Source: Hyphomicrobium sp. (lineage in GTDB: Bacteria; Pseudomonadota; Alphaproteobacteria; Rhizobiales; Hyphomicrobiaceae). Taken from it: 64,000 nucleotides of DNA. Positions 26,501-34,487 of this stretch are shown one piece after another; position 1 is the first letter of the stretch, and each line of letters starts with the position of its first letter. A program made the position numbers and the translations under genes. The notes beneath the pieces were generated by a model. The model saw only the letters and a program-made list of their open reading frames with translations, ran no database searches and had not been told where the DNA came from. The DNA lies in assembly GCA_003987725.1 (NCBI GenBank), contig RXJH01000001.1, positions 186,001 through 250,000 of the forward strand, given 5' to 3'.

Positions 26501-26835
26501 GCCTCTTGAGAGCGTCGCATCTCCCCAAGGATGATCGCCAGGTTGAGCCACGCTTCGTGATAATCGGGCTGAACCGCAACGCTTTGCCGGATGTAGTCGA
26601 TCGCGTCGGCCGTTTCCTGCCGCTTGTACGCAATCAGGCCCAGGTGATGGAGGCTCGGCGCATGGGTTGGAATGTGAGCGAGGACACGGCGGTGGGCAGC
26701 TTCTGATTCCGCCAAGCGACCGCTTTTGAGGAGTTCGACTGCCTGCTGATAATCCCGCATGGCCTCGGGATTGCCTACGCGCTGAGGTGCGGTTCGGGTC
26801 GTCGCAAGTGCCACCCGCCGGTCTCTTCGGTTCAT
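23560..26835 (-). CDS. TPR / O-GlcNAc-transferase-like glycosyltransferase fused to a zinc-knuckle methyltransferase
   Basis: A 1091-residue three-part protein. Residues about 20-390 are TPR repeats (for example AYIGVGGVLRSLNMQAGAIQAFEHAIKLDP split over one unit). Residues about 440-800 are a SPINDLY/OGT-type family-41 glycosyltransferase with residues equivalent to the OGT His (DYFEH, His461) and Lys (NSYKLNP, Lys631), and the nucleotide-sugar motif HTTTSDALWAGLPVLT. Residues about 844-882 hold a cysteine cluster (CPLC and CRCGSC), then a class I SAM methyltransferase (about 930-1091) with DIGFGNASLL. Together they suggest a protein that glycosylates a target and methylates the sugar or peptide, for example on a surface or flagellar protein. 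ATG 26835 has AGGA 7 bases upstream. The target is unknown. Confidence 0.85.
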   Translation of the reverse strand: MNRRDRRVALATTRTAPQRVGNPEAMRDYQQAVELLKSGRLAESEAAHRRVLAHIPTHAPSLHHLGLIAYKRQETADAIDYIRQSVAVQPDYHEAWLNLAIILGEMRRSQEAIVACRECLALQPRNSEVHTVLGNLLTVVENESEAMAAYIKSLELKPDQPSVLTRLGVLMLKTGQAEAAAARCRRALDLDPSLEEARVLERRIAASQRPIASLVAEIETESKNDDARAKGLDELAVYLRQERRFDEAIELCRRAVEIKPANADYQFNLALALEGRGLIQEALESYQAGLAIEPNRAEAYIGVGGVLRSLNMQAGAIQAFEHAIKLDPASAHAHYNLAITLKTMDRYDEADSAFQKCLECAPDAFVNRFEYLNLLHFQCDWPGVDEEGRYCLENFRAKSMHIAPFQLISLWATRADQRRAAENYIKPIAVPEQMRFKTYQNRLGVGQRIRLGFLSCDYFEHATAMLFSEVLEKLDRTRFEIFGYCFSPEDGSSMRQRMLKAFEHVRKIGPMTHRDVAAAINADAIDILVDLKGYTKDGRPEILSYRPAPIQVNYLGYPGTMGADFIDYIVADAVVAPMEHQADYSEKIVHLPNTYQPNDRQRKISDEPLTRADCGLPENAFVFCSFNNSYKLNPTMFDVWMHLLRKVPGSVLWLLVPNTTCASNLRREAAARGIDPGRLVFAERTRVEKHLARHRLADLFLDALPCNAHTTTSDALWAGLPVLTCLGETFSGRVAGSLLTAMGLPELVTTDLDAYTALALELARDKEKLGGIRRKLASMRATAPLFDSTRYTRNLEASFVKMVEIMRSGEAPRAFAVVERDGASPPAQMPKPETQGPRAIYDACPLCESRDVSHAQEARITNHPSYNSILPTMLKWCRCGSCAHVFTEGYLTPEGQELIYPAAKAEQKVGKDAENKRNVSAKTVGRVARHMPQGDWLDIGFGNASLLFTAAEWGFSPVGVDANMERVTKLKKFGYEAHHHIEALATEERFSVVSLVDVLDRTPFPAAMLRSVNQRMKRGGALFLSTLNRDTIVWRALEATATNPYWADLEHYHHFTRARLVQLLEAEGFRFAEYDIGERHRSSMDVIALKI

Positions 26836-26865
26836 GTCGCAGTCCTGATTCGCATCCGCCAATGG

Positions 26866-26896
26866 AAAACGCCGGAGTCTGTTCTGACTCCGGCGT
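26866..26896 (-). terminator. Intrinsic terminator of the RND efflux operon
   Basis: On the minus strand an 11-base perfect stem (ACGCCGGAGTC / GACTCCGGCGT, 26896-26886 with 26879-26869) and a 6-base loop are followed by four T residues. It lies 36 bases after the RND transporter stop and before the next leftward gene. Confidence 0.88.
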
Positions 26897-26932
26897 CATG
26901 TGCGAGGCTTGCGCGAACCTAAAGGGCGGCGC

Positions 26933-29900
26933 CTATTCCGCCGCGTGGAGCGGCGGTTCGTGCGACGGCTCCTCCGATCTGCGGCGGCCGAGGCCCGAGA
27001 GCCAACGGCAAACCACATAGAACACCGGCGTGAAGATCAGACCGAAGAACGTGACGCCGATCATGCCGGAGAACACGGCCGTTCCGAGAGCTTGCCGAAG
27101 CTCGGCACCAGCGCCGACGGCCCAAACCAGCGGCACCACGCCAAGAATAAATGCGAGCGAAGTCATGATGATCGGCCGCATTCTCAGCCGCGCGGCCTCG
27201 GTCGCAGCCTCGAATCGGGAACGGCCCTGTGCTTCGAGTTGCTCCGCGAATTCGACAATCAGAATCGCGTTCTTCGCGGCGAGGCCTATGAGCACGATGA
27301 AGCCGACCTGGGTCAGGATGTTGTTGTCCATGCCCCGGATGATGACGCCGCTGATCGACGCGATGAGACTCATTGGAACGATCAGAATGACCGCCAAAGG
27401 CAATGTCAGGCTTTCGAACTGCGCAGCGAGAACGAGGAACACGAACGCGACGCCCAGGGCGAAGGCGAAGATGGCCGTGTTTCCTGCGCGAATCTGCTGG
27501 TAAGCGAGATCGGTCCATTCATAGCTGAAGCCGGGCGGAAGCGTTTCGGCTGCCAGCTTCTGCATAATGTCGATGGCCTGCCCCTGCGAATATCCTGGGG
27601 CCGCGGAACCATCGAGTTCTGCTGCCGGATAGAGATTGTAGCGGGGAACGCGCGCCGGACCGGAAATATCGCTCACGGTCGTGAACGATCCGAGCGGAAC
27701 GGCATCGCCGTTGGAGTTGCGCACGCGTATGCTCAACGCATCTTTCGACGTCAGGCGGTAATCGGCGTCGGACTGGGCGGTAACGCGGAAGGTTCGGCCC
27801 AGCAGGTTGAAGTCGTTGACGTAGATCGAGCCGAGGTACGTCTGCAGCGCTGCAAACACCTCCGGAATGCGGATGCCTAGCATCTGCGCCTTGACGCGGT
27901 CGATGTCGAGATACAGCTGAGGCGTCGATGTCTCGAAGAGCGAAAACACCTGTCTTACGCCAGTGGTCTGAGCTGCCTTGCCCATCATCGCATTGACGGC
28001 TGCCTGCAGCGCTTGCGGGCCCGCACCCGACCGGTCCTCGACCATCATGCGGAAGCCGCCGGAGCTGCCGAGACCACGAACAGGGGGCGGCGCCACGACA
28101 AGCACCAGCGCTTCCTGGATCTCTGAAAATTTCTTGAGCAGATTGCCCTGGATGGCCTTTGCCGACTGGTTCGGATCTTTGGCGCGCTCTTCGAAGGGCT
28201 TCAGCGTTACGAAAACGGCGCCTGCGTTCGAGGCATTGACGCGCGTTGCGCCCGAGAAGCCGACGATGTTGACGGCGTGGGCAACCCCCGGGACGGTGAG
28301 CGCAAGTTCAACGACGCGCTTGTTGACGTCATTCGTCCGAGCCAACGACGCTGCCGGTGGAAGCTGCGTGATGGTGATCAGATAGCCGCCATCCTGGTCG
28401 GGAATGAAGCCGACCGGCGTTTTGCGGAATTCATTCAGGCCGAACGCTATGAGCCCGGCGTAAAGGATCAGCATCAGCACCGAGAACCGGACGGCGCGGC
28501 CGGCCACCCAGCCATAGCCTTGCGACAACCGGTCGAAGCTCCAGTTGAACAATTTGAAGAAGGCGCGGATCGGCCACGTGAGCGGGCTGTGGCGGTGCTC
28601 GGTGGAATGCGGCTTCAGTAGCAAGGCACAGAGCGCGGGCGAGAGCGTCAAGGAGACGATCAACGAAATCACCGTCGCGCCGGCGATCGTCAGTGCGAAC
28701 TGCCGGTAGAACTGGCCTGAGATGCCGGTGATGAATGCCGATGGAACGAACACCGCGCTCAAAACGAGCGCGATGGCGATGAGCGCCGTGCCCACCTCCT
28801 CCATGGTTCGGTAGGAGGCCTCTCTGGGACTCAGTCCGTTCGCCATGTTGCGTTCGACGTTCTCGACCACGACGATCGCGTCGTCGACGACGATGCCAAT
28901 CGCCAACACGAGACCGAAGAGCGACAGGTTATTCAACGAGAAGCCGAACATCGACATCAGGAAAAAAGTGCCGATGAGCGAAACGGGGATTGCCACGATC
29001 GGAATGATCGCCGCGCGCCACGTCTGCAAGAAGAGCAGGACGACGATCACAACCAGCACGACGGCTTCAAGAATGGTGTGAACGACAGCATCGACCGACT
29101 GCTGAATGAAGTCGGTCGGGTTGTAGACGATGGTGTACTCGAGCCCCGACGGAAAGCTCTTCGACATTTCCGCCATGGCTTCTTTGATGTTCTTCGCGGT
29201 GTCGATAGCGTTCGAACCGGGCAGCTGGAAGATGCCAAGTCCGACAGCCGCCTGCTTATCGAGATACGAATTGATGCCGTAATCGAGGGCCGCCAGCTCG
29301 ACTTTCGCCACGTCCTTTACGCGAACGACGGCGTTGGCTGTTTGTTTGACGACAATATTTCCGAATTGATCCGGATCTATCAGGCGCCCTTGCGTCTGTA
29401 CGGTAACCTGGAACGCTCCAGGCTTTTCAAGCGGCGGCTGATTGAGCACGCCGGCCGCGACCTGGACGTTCTGTCCCTGCAACGCCGTCACGACGTCGCT
29501 TGCCGTCAGCGCCAGCGACTGGAGGCGGTCGGGATCGAGCCAAACGCGCATCGAATAATCGCGGCCGCCGAAGACGGTGATCGAGCCGACGCCTTGGACT
29601 CGGGTCAGCGCGTCGACGATGTTCACGCTCGCGTAGTTCGAAATGAAAAGCGTATCGCGCGAGTTATCCGGCGACAGCAGATGGACGACCATCATGAGGT
29701 CAGGCGACGCTTTCGCCACCGTGACGCCGATATTGCGAACGTCTGCGGGCAGTCTCGGCTGCGCAATGGCAACGCGGTTCTGAACCTGAACCTGCGCGAT
29801 ATCCAGATTGGTGCCGATGTCGAAAGTGACCGAGATCGAGAAGCGGCCGTCATTCGTCGAGTTCGACGAAATGAAGAGCATGTGCTCGACGCCGTTGATC

Positions 29901-30109
29901 TGCTGCTCGAGCGGCGTCGCGACCGTGGCCGCGACGACCTCGGCGCTGGCGCCCGGATATTGCCCCGTGACGTTCACGACCGGCGGCGCAATCTCCGGAT
30001 ATTGCGCGATCGGCAGGCGCGTAACGGAGACCAGGCCGATAATCACGAACACGACGGAGATGACGGCCGCGAAGATCGGGCGGTCAATGAAGAAGTGTGA
30101 AATGCGCAT
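26933..30109 (-). CDS. RND multidrug efflux transporter, HAE1 family inner-membrane pump
   Basis: A 1058-residue proton-driven pump of the AcrB type. It begins with the family N-terminus ISHFFIDRPIFAAVISVV, has twelve predicted helices in two repeats with two large periplasmic domains, and carries the paired aspartates of helix 4 in GIVVDDAIVVVENVERNM. The C-terminal half shows VLIGLAAKNAILIVEFA. It works with the adaptor encoded 15 bases upstream; no outer-membrane channel gene is present, so the pair must borrow a TolC-like protein from elsewhere. Regulation is probably by the divergent TetR. Substrates are unknown. Confidence 0.95.
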   Translation of the reverse strand: MRISHFFIDRPIFAAVISVVFVIIGLVSVTRLPIAQYPEIAPPVVNVTGQYPGASAEVVAATVATPLEQQINGVEHMLFISSNSTNDGRFSISVTFDIGTNLDIAQVQVQNRVAIAQPRLPADVRNIGVTVAKASPDLMMVVHLLSPDNSRDTLFISNYASVNIVDALTRVQGVGSITVFGGRDYSMRVWLDPDRLQSLALTASDVVTALQGQNVQVAAGVLNQPPLEKPGAFQVTVQTQGRLIDPDQFGNIVVKQTANAVVRVKDVAKVELAALDYGINSYLDKQAAVGLGIFQLPGSNAIDTAKNIKEAMAEMSKSFPSGLEYTIVYNPTDFIQQSVDAVVHTILEAVVLVVIVVLLFLQTWRAAIIPIVAIPVSLIGTFFLMSMFGFSLNNLSLFGLVLAIGIVVDDAIVVVENVERNMANGLSPREASYRTMEEVGTALIAIALVLSAVFVPSAFITGISGQFYRQFALTIAGATVISLIVSLTLSPALCALLLKPHSTEHRHSPLTWPIRAFFKLFNWSFDRLSQGYGWVAGRAVRFSVLMLILYAGLIAFGLNEFRKTPVGFIPDQDGGYLITITQLPPAASLARTNDVNKRVVELALTVPGVAHAVNIVGFSGATRVNASNAGAVFVTLKPFEERAKDPNQSAKAIQGNLLKKFSEIQEALVLVVAPPPVRGLGSSGGFRMMVEDRSGAGPQALQAAVNAMMGKAAQTTGVRQVFSLFETSTPQLYLDIDRVKAQMLGIRIPEVFAALQTYLGSIYVNDFNLLGRTFRVTAQSDADYRLTSKDALSIRVRNSNGDAVPLGSFTTVSDISGPARVPRYNLYPAAELDGSAAPGYSQGQAIDIMQKLAAETLPPGFSYEWTDLAYQQIRAGNTAIFAFALGVAFVFLVLAAQFESLTLPLAVILIVPMSLIASISGVIIRGMDNNILTQVGFIVLIGLAAKNAILIVEFAEQLEAQGRSRFEAATEAARLRMRPIIMTSLAFILGVVPLVWAVGAGAELRQALGTAVFSGMIGVTFFGLIFTPVFYVVCRWLSGLGRRRSEEPSHEPPLHAAE

Positions 30110-30124
30110 TGGGACGGGCCGTTC

Positions 30125-31333
30125 TCAGTTGGTCCGGACCGTCTGGTCCTTCGGGTTGGTGGCGTCCGCAGCGGCCTGCTGCGGCGTAACCTTCGCGCCG
30201 GGTCTAATGCGCATCAGGCCGTTGACGATGACAGTATCGTCGGGTGAAAGGCCGGCCGTAATCACGCGGAGACCGTCAACCAACGGCCCGAGCGTGACGT
30301 ACTTCGGCTTCGCAACGTTGTCGCCGTCGACGGCATAGACGAATTTCCTGACCTGCTCGGTGCCGACGGCGGCGTCGGGCACAAGCAGGGCTTCAGCCGG
30401 TTCGGAGGCGGCAAGGCGGATGCGGCCGAACATGCCCGGCGTGAGGCGCCCATCGGCATTCTTGAAGACGGCGCGGCCGCGGATCGTGCCGGACGACTTG
30501 TCGATGGCGTTATCGACGAAGTCGATCTCGCCTTGGTGGACGAAGTCTTTTTCATCGATCAGCTTCAGCTGAGCGGTCATGCTGAGGCCACGACCCGAGC
30601 TGTCCGCAGCCTTAGACGAGGCAGCCTTGAGATAGCGGAGATATGATGCCTCATCCATCGTGAACTCGAAGCGGATCGGATCGACCGACGCAATCGTCGC
30701 GAGCAGCGTCGTGTTTCCGGAGGTGCCGCCGGTGACGAGATTTCCGACCGACACGCGGCGATCGCCGATGCGACCCGCGATCGGCGCCGTAAGCTCGGTA
30801 AATTCCAAATCGAGGGCGTACTGACGGGACGCAGCCTGCTGAGCCGTCAGATTGGCTTCCGCGACGCGCTTGGCCTGAAGGCGTTGATCGAGCGATTGCT
30901 GCGTGATCGTCGTTCCGCGGACCAGACTTTCACCGCGCTCCAAATCGGACTGCGCGAAGGCGACGTTGGCCTGCGCTTGCGCGATGGACGCGTTCGCCTG
31001 ATCCACCGCTGCCTGGAAGGGACGGCGGTCGATCGTGAAGAGCGGATCGCCGACCTTGACCATCTGGCCATCGGTGAAGTGAATCTTGTCGAGGTAACCG
31101 GAAACTCGCGCGCGGACTTCGACGAAGTCGAGCGCGACGAACCGCCCGACGTATTCGTCGTAATCTGCGATGACCTTCTTGGTGGGCTTCGCCACGGTGA
31201 CTTGCGGCGGAGGCGGCGGCGCTGCTTGAGCCGCGGTTTTCTCTTCGCTGCACGCGGAAAGACCTGCCGATAACGTCAGCATAACCGCAGCGATTGAGGC
31301 GGACCGTTGAAACACGCGTGCTGTCTCCGTCAT
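30125..31333 (-). CDS. RND periplasmic adaptor (membrane fusion) lipoprotein
   Basis: A 402-residue AcrA-type adaptor linking the inner-membrane pump to an outer-membrane channel. The signal peptide ends in a lipobox LSAC (Cys28), so it is probably a lipoprotein. It has a split lipoyl domain (VSGYLDKIHFTDGQMVKVGDPLFTID near 80-105 and its partner near 195), an alpha-hairpin with long coiled coil (about 110-180), a beta-barrel, and a membrane-proximal domain. It is the first gene of the pump operon, 15 bases before the transporter gene. Confidence 0.94.
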   Translation of the reverse strand: MTETARVFQRSASIAAVMLTLSAGLSACSEEKTAAQAAPPPPPQVTVAKPTKKVIADYDEYVGRFVALDFVEVRARVSGYLDKIHFTDGQMVKVGDPLFTIDRRPFQAAVDQANASIAQAQANVAFAQSDLERGESLVRGTTITQQSLDQRLQAKRVAEANLTAQQAASRQYALDLEFTELTAPIAGRIGDRRVSVGNLVTGGTSGNTTLLATIASVDPIRFEFTMDEASYLRYLKAASSKAADSSGRGLSMTAQLKLIDEKDFVHQGEIDFVDNAIDKSSGTIRGRAVFKNADGRLTPGMFGRIRLAASEPAEALLVPDAAVGTEQVRKFVYAVDGDNVAKPKYVTLGPLVDGLRVITAGLSPDDTVIVNGLMRIRPGAKVTPQQAAADATNPKDQTVRTN

Positions 31334-31466
31334 TTATATTTGCTGTCGGCGCACGAGGGAACGGATTGCGTTCCGTATCGAGCGCCAGCGTTCAGTCGCG
31401 CCGGGCATCGTTCGCGTACGGCGCACGTAAATTTTCGTTCTGACCCCACCTGAAGGGCGCGCATCT

Positions 31467-31495
31467 TATATATGTCGCGCGCTGTAAGTACCGAA
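31467..31495 (-). promoter_or_regulatory. Putative promoter of the RND operon
   Basis: Reading leftward, TTCGGT (31495-31490) and TATATA (31472-31467) are 17 bases apart, about 125 bases before the adaptor start. The -35 match is moderate. The TetR operators lie about 31 bases upstream of it. Confidence 0.4.
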
Positions 31496-31525
31496 TGACA
31501 GAGATGACAGAGTCGTGTTACCCGA

Positions 31526-31558
31526 TACCGACCGGTAACATACTGCTACCGATCGGTA
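31526..31558. promoter_or_regulatory. Tandem TetR-type operator between efflux operon and tetR
   Basis: Two 12-base palindromes, TACCGACCGGTA (31526-31537, central mismatch) and TACCGATCGGTA (31547-31558, perfect), are centred 21 bases apart, two helical turns, so both present the same face. A further half-site TTACC is at 31519. They sit in the divergent gap beside the TetR gene and are the obvious binding site for its product. Confidence 0.75.
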
Positions 31559-31601
31559 ACATTCTCGTCAAGAGCGCATAAGCACTGCGCAGGAGAAAGA
31601 T

Positions 31602-32210
31602 TTGCGCAGCGCTGGCGAGTCAGAGGCGAACTCAGAAGAACGACTAGCTGCCAAGTCACCGCGGGAGCGGATTTTAATCGCGGCTCGCGATCTTTTCTAC
31701 CGGCACGGCGTGCATGCCGTGGGAGTCGAGACGATCGCCGAGACTGCACTTACAAATAAGATGACACTGTACCGGCATTTCAGATCGAAAGACGATCTGA
31801 TCGTCGTCTATGCCCAACAGCTTGCCAACGAAGGCGACGAAGTTCTCGATCGCATCCTCTCCGAGAATCTCGCCAATCCGCAAAAGCAGGTCGATGCGTG
31901 GGTCGACCACGTCGAAGACGTGCTGACGAACAAACTCGAACGCGGCTGCGCGTTGGCGAATGCGGCGGTCGAGCTCGATACCGGCCACCCTGCCCGCGCC
32001 GTGATCGAAGCCTACAAGCAGAGGAAGCATGACCGCCTCGTCGGGCTTTTCCGAGCTGCCCGATATCGCGATCCCAATCTGCTCGCCGATGAAGTCTTCC
32101 TCCTTTTCGAAGGCGCACGGATCAGCATCCAATGCGGCGGCAAAGGTCCGGCGCTGCGTGTCGTCGGGATGCTGCGCGGGCTGCTCGCGTCCCGGCCGAA
32201 AAGTGCCTAG
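31602..32210 (+). CDS. TetR-family repressor, probable regulator of the RND pump
   Basis: A 202-residue regulator. The N-terminal helix-turn-helix domain (about 18-65) reads RERILIAARDLFYRHGVHAVGVETIAETALTNKMTLYRHF split across its helices, which is the TetR signature. The C-terminal ligand domain has FEGARISIQCGGKGPAL. The TTG at 31602 is chosen because AGGAG lies 6 bases upstream. It is divergent from the RND operon across a 268-base gap that contains a paired palindromic operator, so it very likely represses the pump and itself until a pump substrate binds. Confidence 0.91.
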   Translation: MRSAGESEANSEERLAAKSPRERILIAARDLFYRHGVHAVGVETIAETALTNKMTLYRHFRSKDDLIVVYAQQLANEGDEVLDRILSENLANPQKQVDAWVDHVEDVLTNKLERGCALANAAVELDTGHPARAVIEAYKQRKHDRLVGLFRAARYRDPNLLADEVFLLFEGARISIQCGGKGPALRVVGMLRGLLASRPKSA

Positions 32211-32292
32211 GTAGTAGGCGCTCAGCTCAAGTGGCTGGCAGCAAAACCGCCCGCCACTGATGAAATCACCGTCATTTGTCGCGAATTTCTTT

Positions 32293-32308
32293 TGGCACGC
32301 CGCGTGCA
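32293..32308 (+). promoter_or_regulatory. Sigma-54 promoter of the guanidine operon
   Basis: TGGCACG-N4-GTGCA matches the -24/-12 consensus TGGCACG-N4-TTGCA at all but one base, with GG (32294-32295) and GC (32306-32307) exactly ten bases apart. It lies about 20 bases upstream of the guanidine-I aptamer. Sigma-54 dependence implies an enhancer-binding activator such as NtrC and links expression to nitrogen limitation; no clear NtrC site is seen in the 80 bases upstream. Confidence 0.82.
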
Positions 32309-32325
32309 GAGCATCGTGCATAACG

Positions 32326-32428
32326 CCTCTAGGGTTCCGGCTGCACAAGCGACAGGTCCGAGAGAGGCTCTCCCGCCGCGTGTGACGCGTGGCGGAGCCA
32401 CGGCGGGATAAAAGCCCGGGAGACCTAC
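32326..32428 (+). promoter_or_regulatory. Guanidine-I (ykkC) riboswitch
   Basis: The conserved ykkC blocks appear in order: CTAGGGTTCCGG (32328-32339), ACAGGTCCGAGAGAGG (32352-32367), a variable GC-rich hairpin (32371-32397), and ACGGCGGGATAAAAGCCCGGG (32400-32420) ending GAGACCT. This is the class that binds guanidinium. It precedes the ABC transporter genes. Downstream, AGGTCT (32495-32500) can pair with AGACCT (32421-32426), and GCGCGC-ACGTA-GCGCGC (32471-32487) forms a hairpin, but no T-tract follows, so the switching mechanism is not clear. Confidence 0.93.
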
Positions 32429-32565
32429 ACCGCGAGATGCTTCGGCGCTCGAACGGACAGGCCTCCCTCCGCGCGCACGTAGCGCGCTCATTCGAGGTCT
32501 TCCGCTTCCGACCCGAAGTTCCTTGCGGCCGAGACTGGTGGTCAGCACGAGGATAGGGGTTGGCG

Positions 32566-33630
32566 ATGCGCTCTTCCGTCAAGCAAGTTTTGAAAGCTGC
32601 AATCGGCCTCGCGGCCGTGACAGGGTTCGCCCTGTCGCCTGCACATGCGGCCGAGAAGAAGGACTTCAAGGTCGCCTGGTCGATTTACGTCGGCTGGATG
32701 CCTTGGGGCTATGCGGCCGATTCCGGCATCGTGAAAAAGTGGGCCGATAAGTACGGCATCAATATCGAGGTCAAGCAGTTCAACGACTACGTTGAATCCA
32801 TCAACCAGTACACAGCGGGCTCGTTCGATGCGGTCACCGTGACGAACATGGACGCGCTCTCAATTCCGGCAGCCGGCGGCGTCGACACAACGGCGGTGAT
32901 CGTCGGCGACTTTTCCAACGGCAACGACGCGGTCATCTTGAAGGGCAAGGACAAGCTCGCCGACATCAAGGGCCAGAACGTCAATCTCGTCGAGTTCTCG
33001 GTTTCGCACTACCTGCTGGCGCGCGGCCTCGAAAGCATCGGCCTGGCTGAGAAGGACCTCAAGGTCGTCAACACGTCCGACGCCGATATGGCGGCCGCGT
33101 ACAAGACTCCTGACGTCACGTCCGTCGTGACGTGGAAGCCGATCGTCTCGACGATCCTTGAATCACCGGATGCGAAAAAGGTCTTCGACAGCTCGCAGAT
33201 ACCGGGCGAGATCATCGACCTCATGGTCGTCAACACCGGCGTGCTCAAGGACAATCCGAAGTTCGCCAAGGCACTCGCTGGCATCTGGTACGAGACGCTC
33301 GCCACGATGAAAGACGGCACGAAGTCCAAAGAAGCCATGGCTAAGGCTTCGGGTACGGATCTCAAAGGCTTCGACGAGCAGCTCGCGACAACGAAGCTCT
33401 TCGCCGATCCGAAGGATGCCGTGGCGTTCACCACAGGGAAGGATCTGAAGACGACGACGGAACGCGTTTCCAAATTCCTGTTCGAGAAATCGCTTCTCGG
33501 CAAGGACGCGAAATCCGACGGCGCGATCGGCGTCGAGTTCCCCGACAAAACTGTCTTCGGTGACAAGGCGAACGTCAAGTTCCGCTACGACGCGACGTTC
33601 ATGAAAGAGGCGGAAGACGGCAAGCTTTAA
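32566..33630 (+). CDS. ABC transporter substrate-binding protein, guanidine/urea-carboxylase-associated
   Basis: A 354-residue periplasmic binding protein of the nitrate/taurine (NMT1/SsuA-like) type, similar to the binding proteins found beside urea carboxylases. A signal peptide (residues 1-26, ending AHA) is clear. The mature protein starts with KVAWSIYVGWMPWGYAADSGI, the family ligand-domain entry. The ATG at 32566 has AGGGG 6 bases upstream; a TTG at 32560 would add two residues. It is the first gene after the sigma-54 promoter and the guanidine-I aptamer. Guanidine as ligand is inferred from the riboswitches and downstream enzymes. Confidence 0.9.
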   Translation: MRSSVKQVLKAAIGLAAVTGFALSPAHAAEKKDFKVAWSIYVGWMPWGYAADSGIVKKWADKYGINIEVKQFNDYVESINQYTAGSFDAVTVTNMDALSIPAAGGVDTTAVIVGDFSNGNDAVILKGKDKLADIKGQNVNLVEFSVSHYLLARGLESIGLAEKDLKVVNTSDADMAAAYKTPDVTSVVTWKPIVSTILESPDAKKVFDSSQIPGEIIDLMVVNTGVLKDNPKFAKALAGIWYETLATMKDGTKSKEAMAKASGTDLKGFDEQLATTKLFADPKDAVAFTTGKDLKTTTERVSKFLFEKSLLGKDAKSDGAIGVEFPDKTVFGDKANVKFRYDATFMKEAEDGKL

Positions 33631-33668
33631 GCGCCGCTTCTCTCAACGCACCGAAGGAAGGCGACCGC

Positions 33669-34487
33669 ATGCGCGCTATCAACTACCGGCCGGACAAGAC
33701 TTGGCGTCTTGCGCTCGCCTTCCTGCCATTTGCATTGCTCTTACTGACATACATCATCGCTTCCGATATTCGACTGAGCGAAAATCCGAACGACAAGCTT
33801 CTGCCGTCGTTCGCCAAAATGGGCGAAGCGATCGACGCTTACGCGTTCAAGCCCGATCCGCGCACAGGCGATCACCTGCTTTGGAACGATACGTCGGCGA
33901 GCCTGACGCGTCTCGTCATTGGCCTCGCGATCTCGACCGCCTTCGCCCTGGTTCTCGGCATCGTTATCGGATTGCTGCCGGTCATGGGGGCGACACTCGG
34001 GCCTGTCGTGTCGGTGTTATCGATGGTGCCGCCACTCGCGTTGCTCCCTATTCTTTTCATCGTCATGGGGCTCGGCGAGGCTTCGAAGATCACCCTGATC
34101 GTCGTCGGCACTTCGCTCAAACTCATTCGAGACATTGCGCTTCGCGTCGCAGACATTCCGCGTGAGCAGCTCATCAAAGCGCAAACGCTCGGCGCGTCGA
34201 CGTCGCAGATCGCGCTGCGCGTCGTGCTGCCGCAAATCCTGCCACGATTGATCGATTCCGTTCGGCTGGAAATCGGTCCGGCGTGGTTGTTTCTCATTGC
34301 CGCCGAAGCGATCGCGGCCGATTCCGGTCTCGGCTACCGCATCTTCCTGGTTCGCCGGTATCTCTCGATGGATGTGATCCTGCCCTACGTCGTGTGGATC
34401 ACGCTGTTGGCCTTCCTGATGGATCTCGGCCTCCGGCTTCTCCAGCGCCGAGCGTTTCCCTGGTTTGCCGAAGCGAGAACAGCATGA
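33669..34487 (+). CDS. ABC transporter permease, guanidine operon
   Basis: A 272-residue inner-membrane permease of the nitrate/sulfonate/taurine class. It has about six helices and the EAA-type cytoplasmic loop EQLIKAQTLGASTSQIALRVVLPQILPRL, whose conserved glycine contacts the ATPase. It starts 38 bases after the binding-protein gene and its stop overlaps the ATPase start (ATGA), so the two are translationally coupled. Confidence 0.92.
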   Translation: MRAINYRPDKTWRLALAFLPFALLLLTYIIASDIRLSENPNDKLLPSFAKMGEAIDAYAFKPDPRTGDHLLWNDTSASLTRLVIGLAISTAFALVLGIVIGLLPVMGATLGPVVSVLSMVPPLALLPILFIVMGLGEASKITLIVVGTSLKLIRDIALRVADIPREQLIKAQTLGASTSQIALRVVLPQILPRLIDSVRLEIGPAWLFLIAAEAIAADSGLGYRIFLVRRYLSMDVILPYVVWITLLAFLMDLGLRLLQRRAFPWFAEARTA

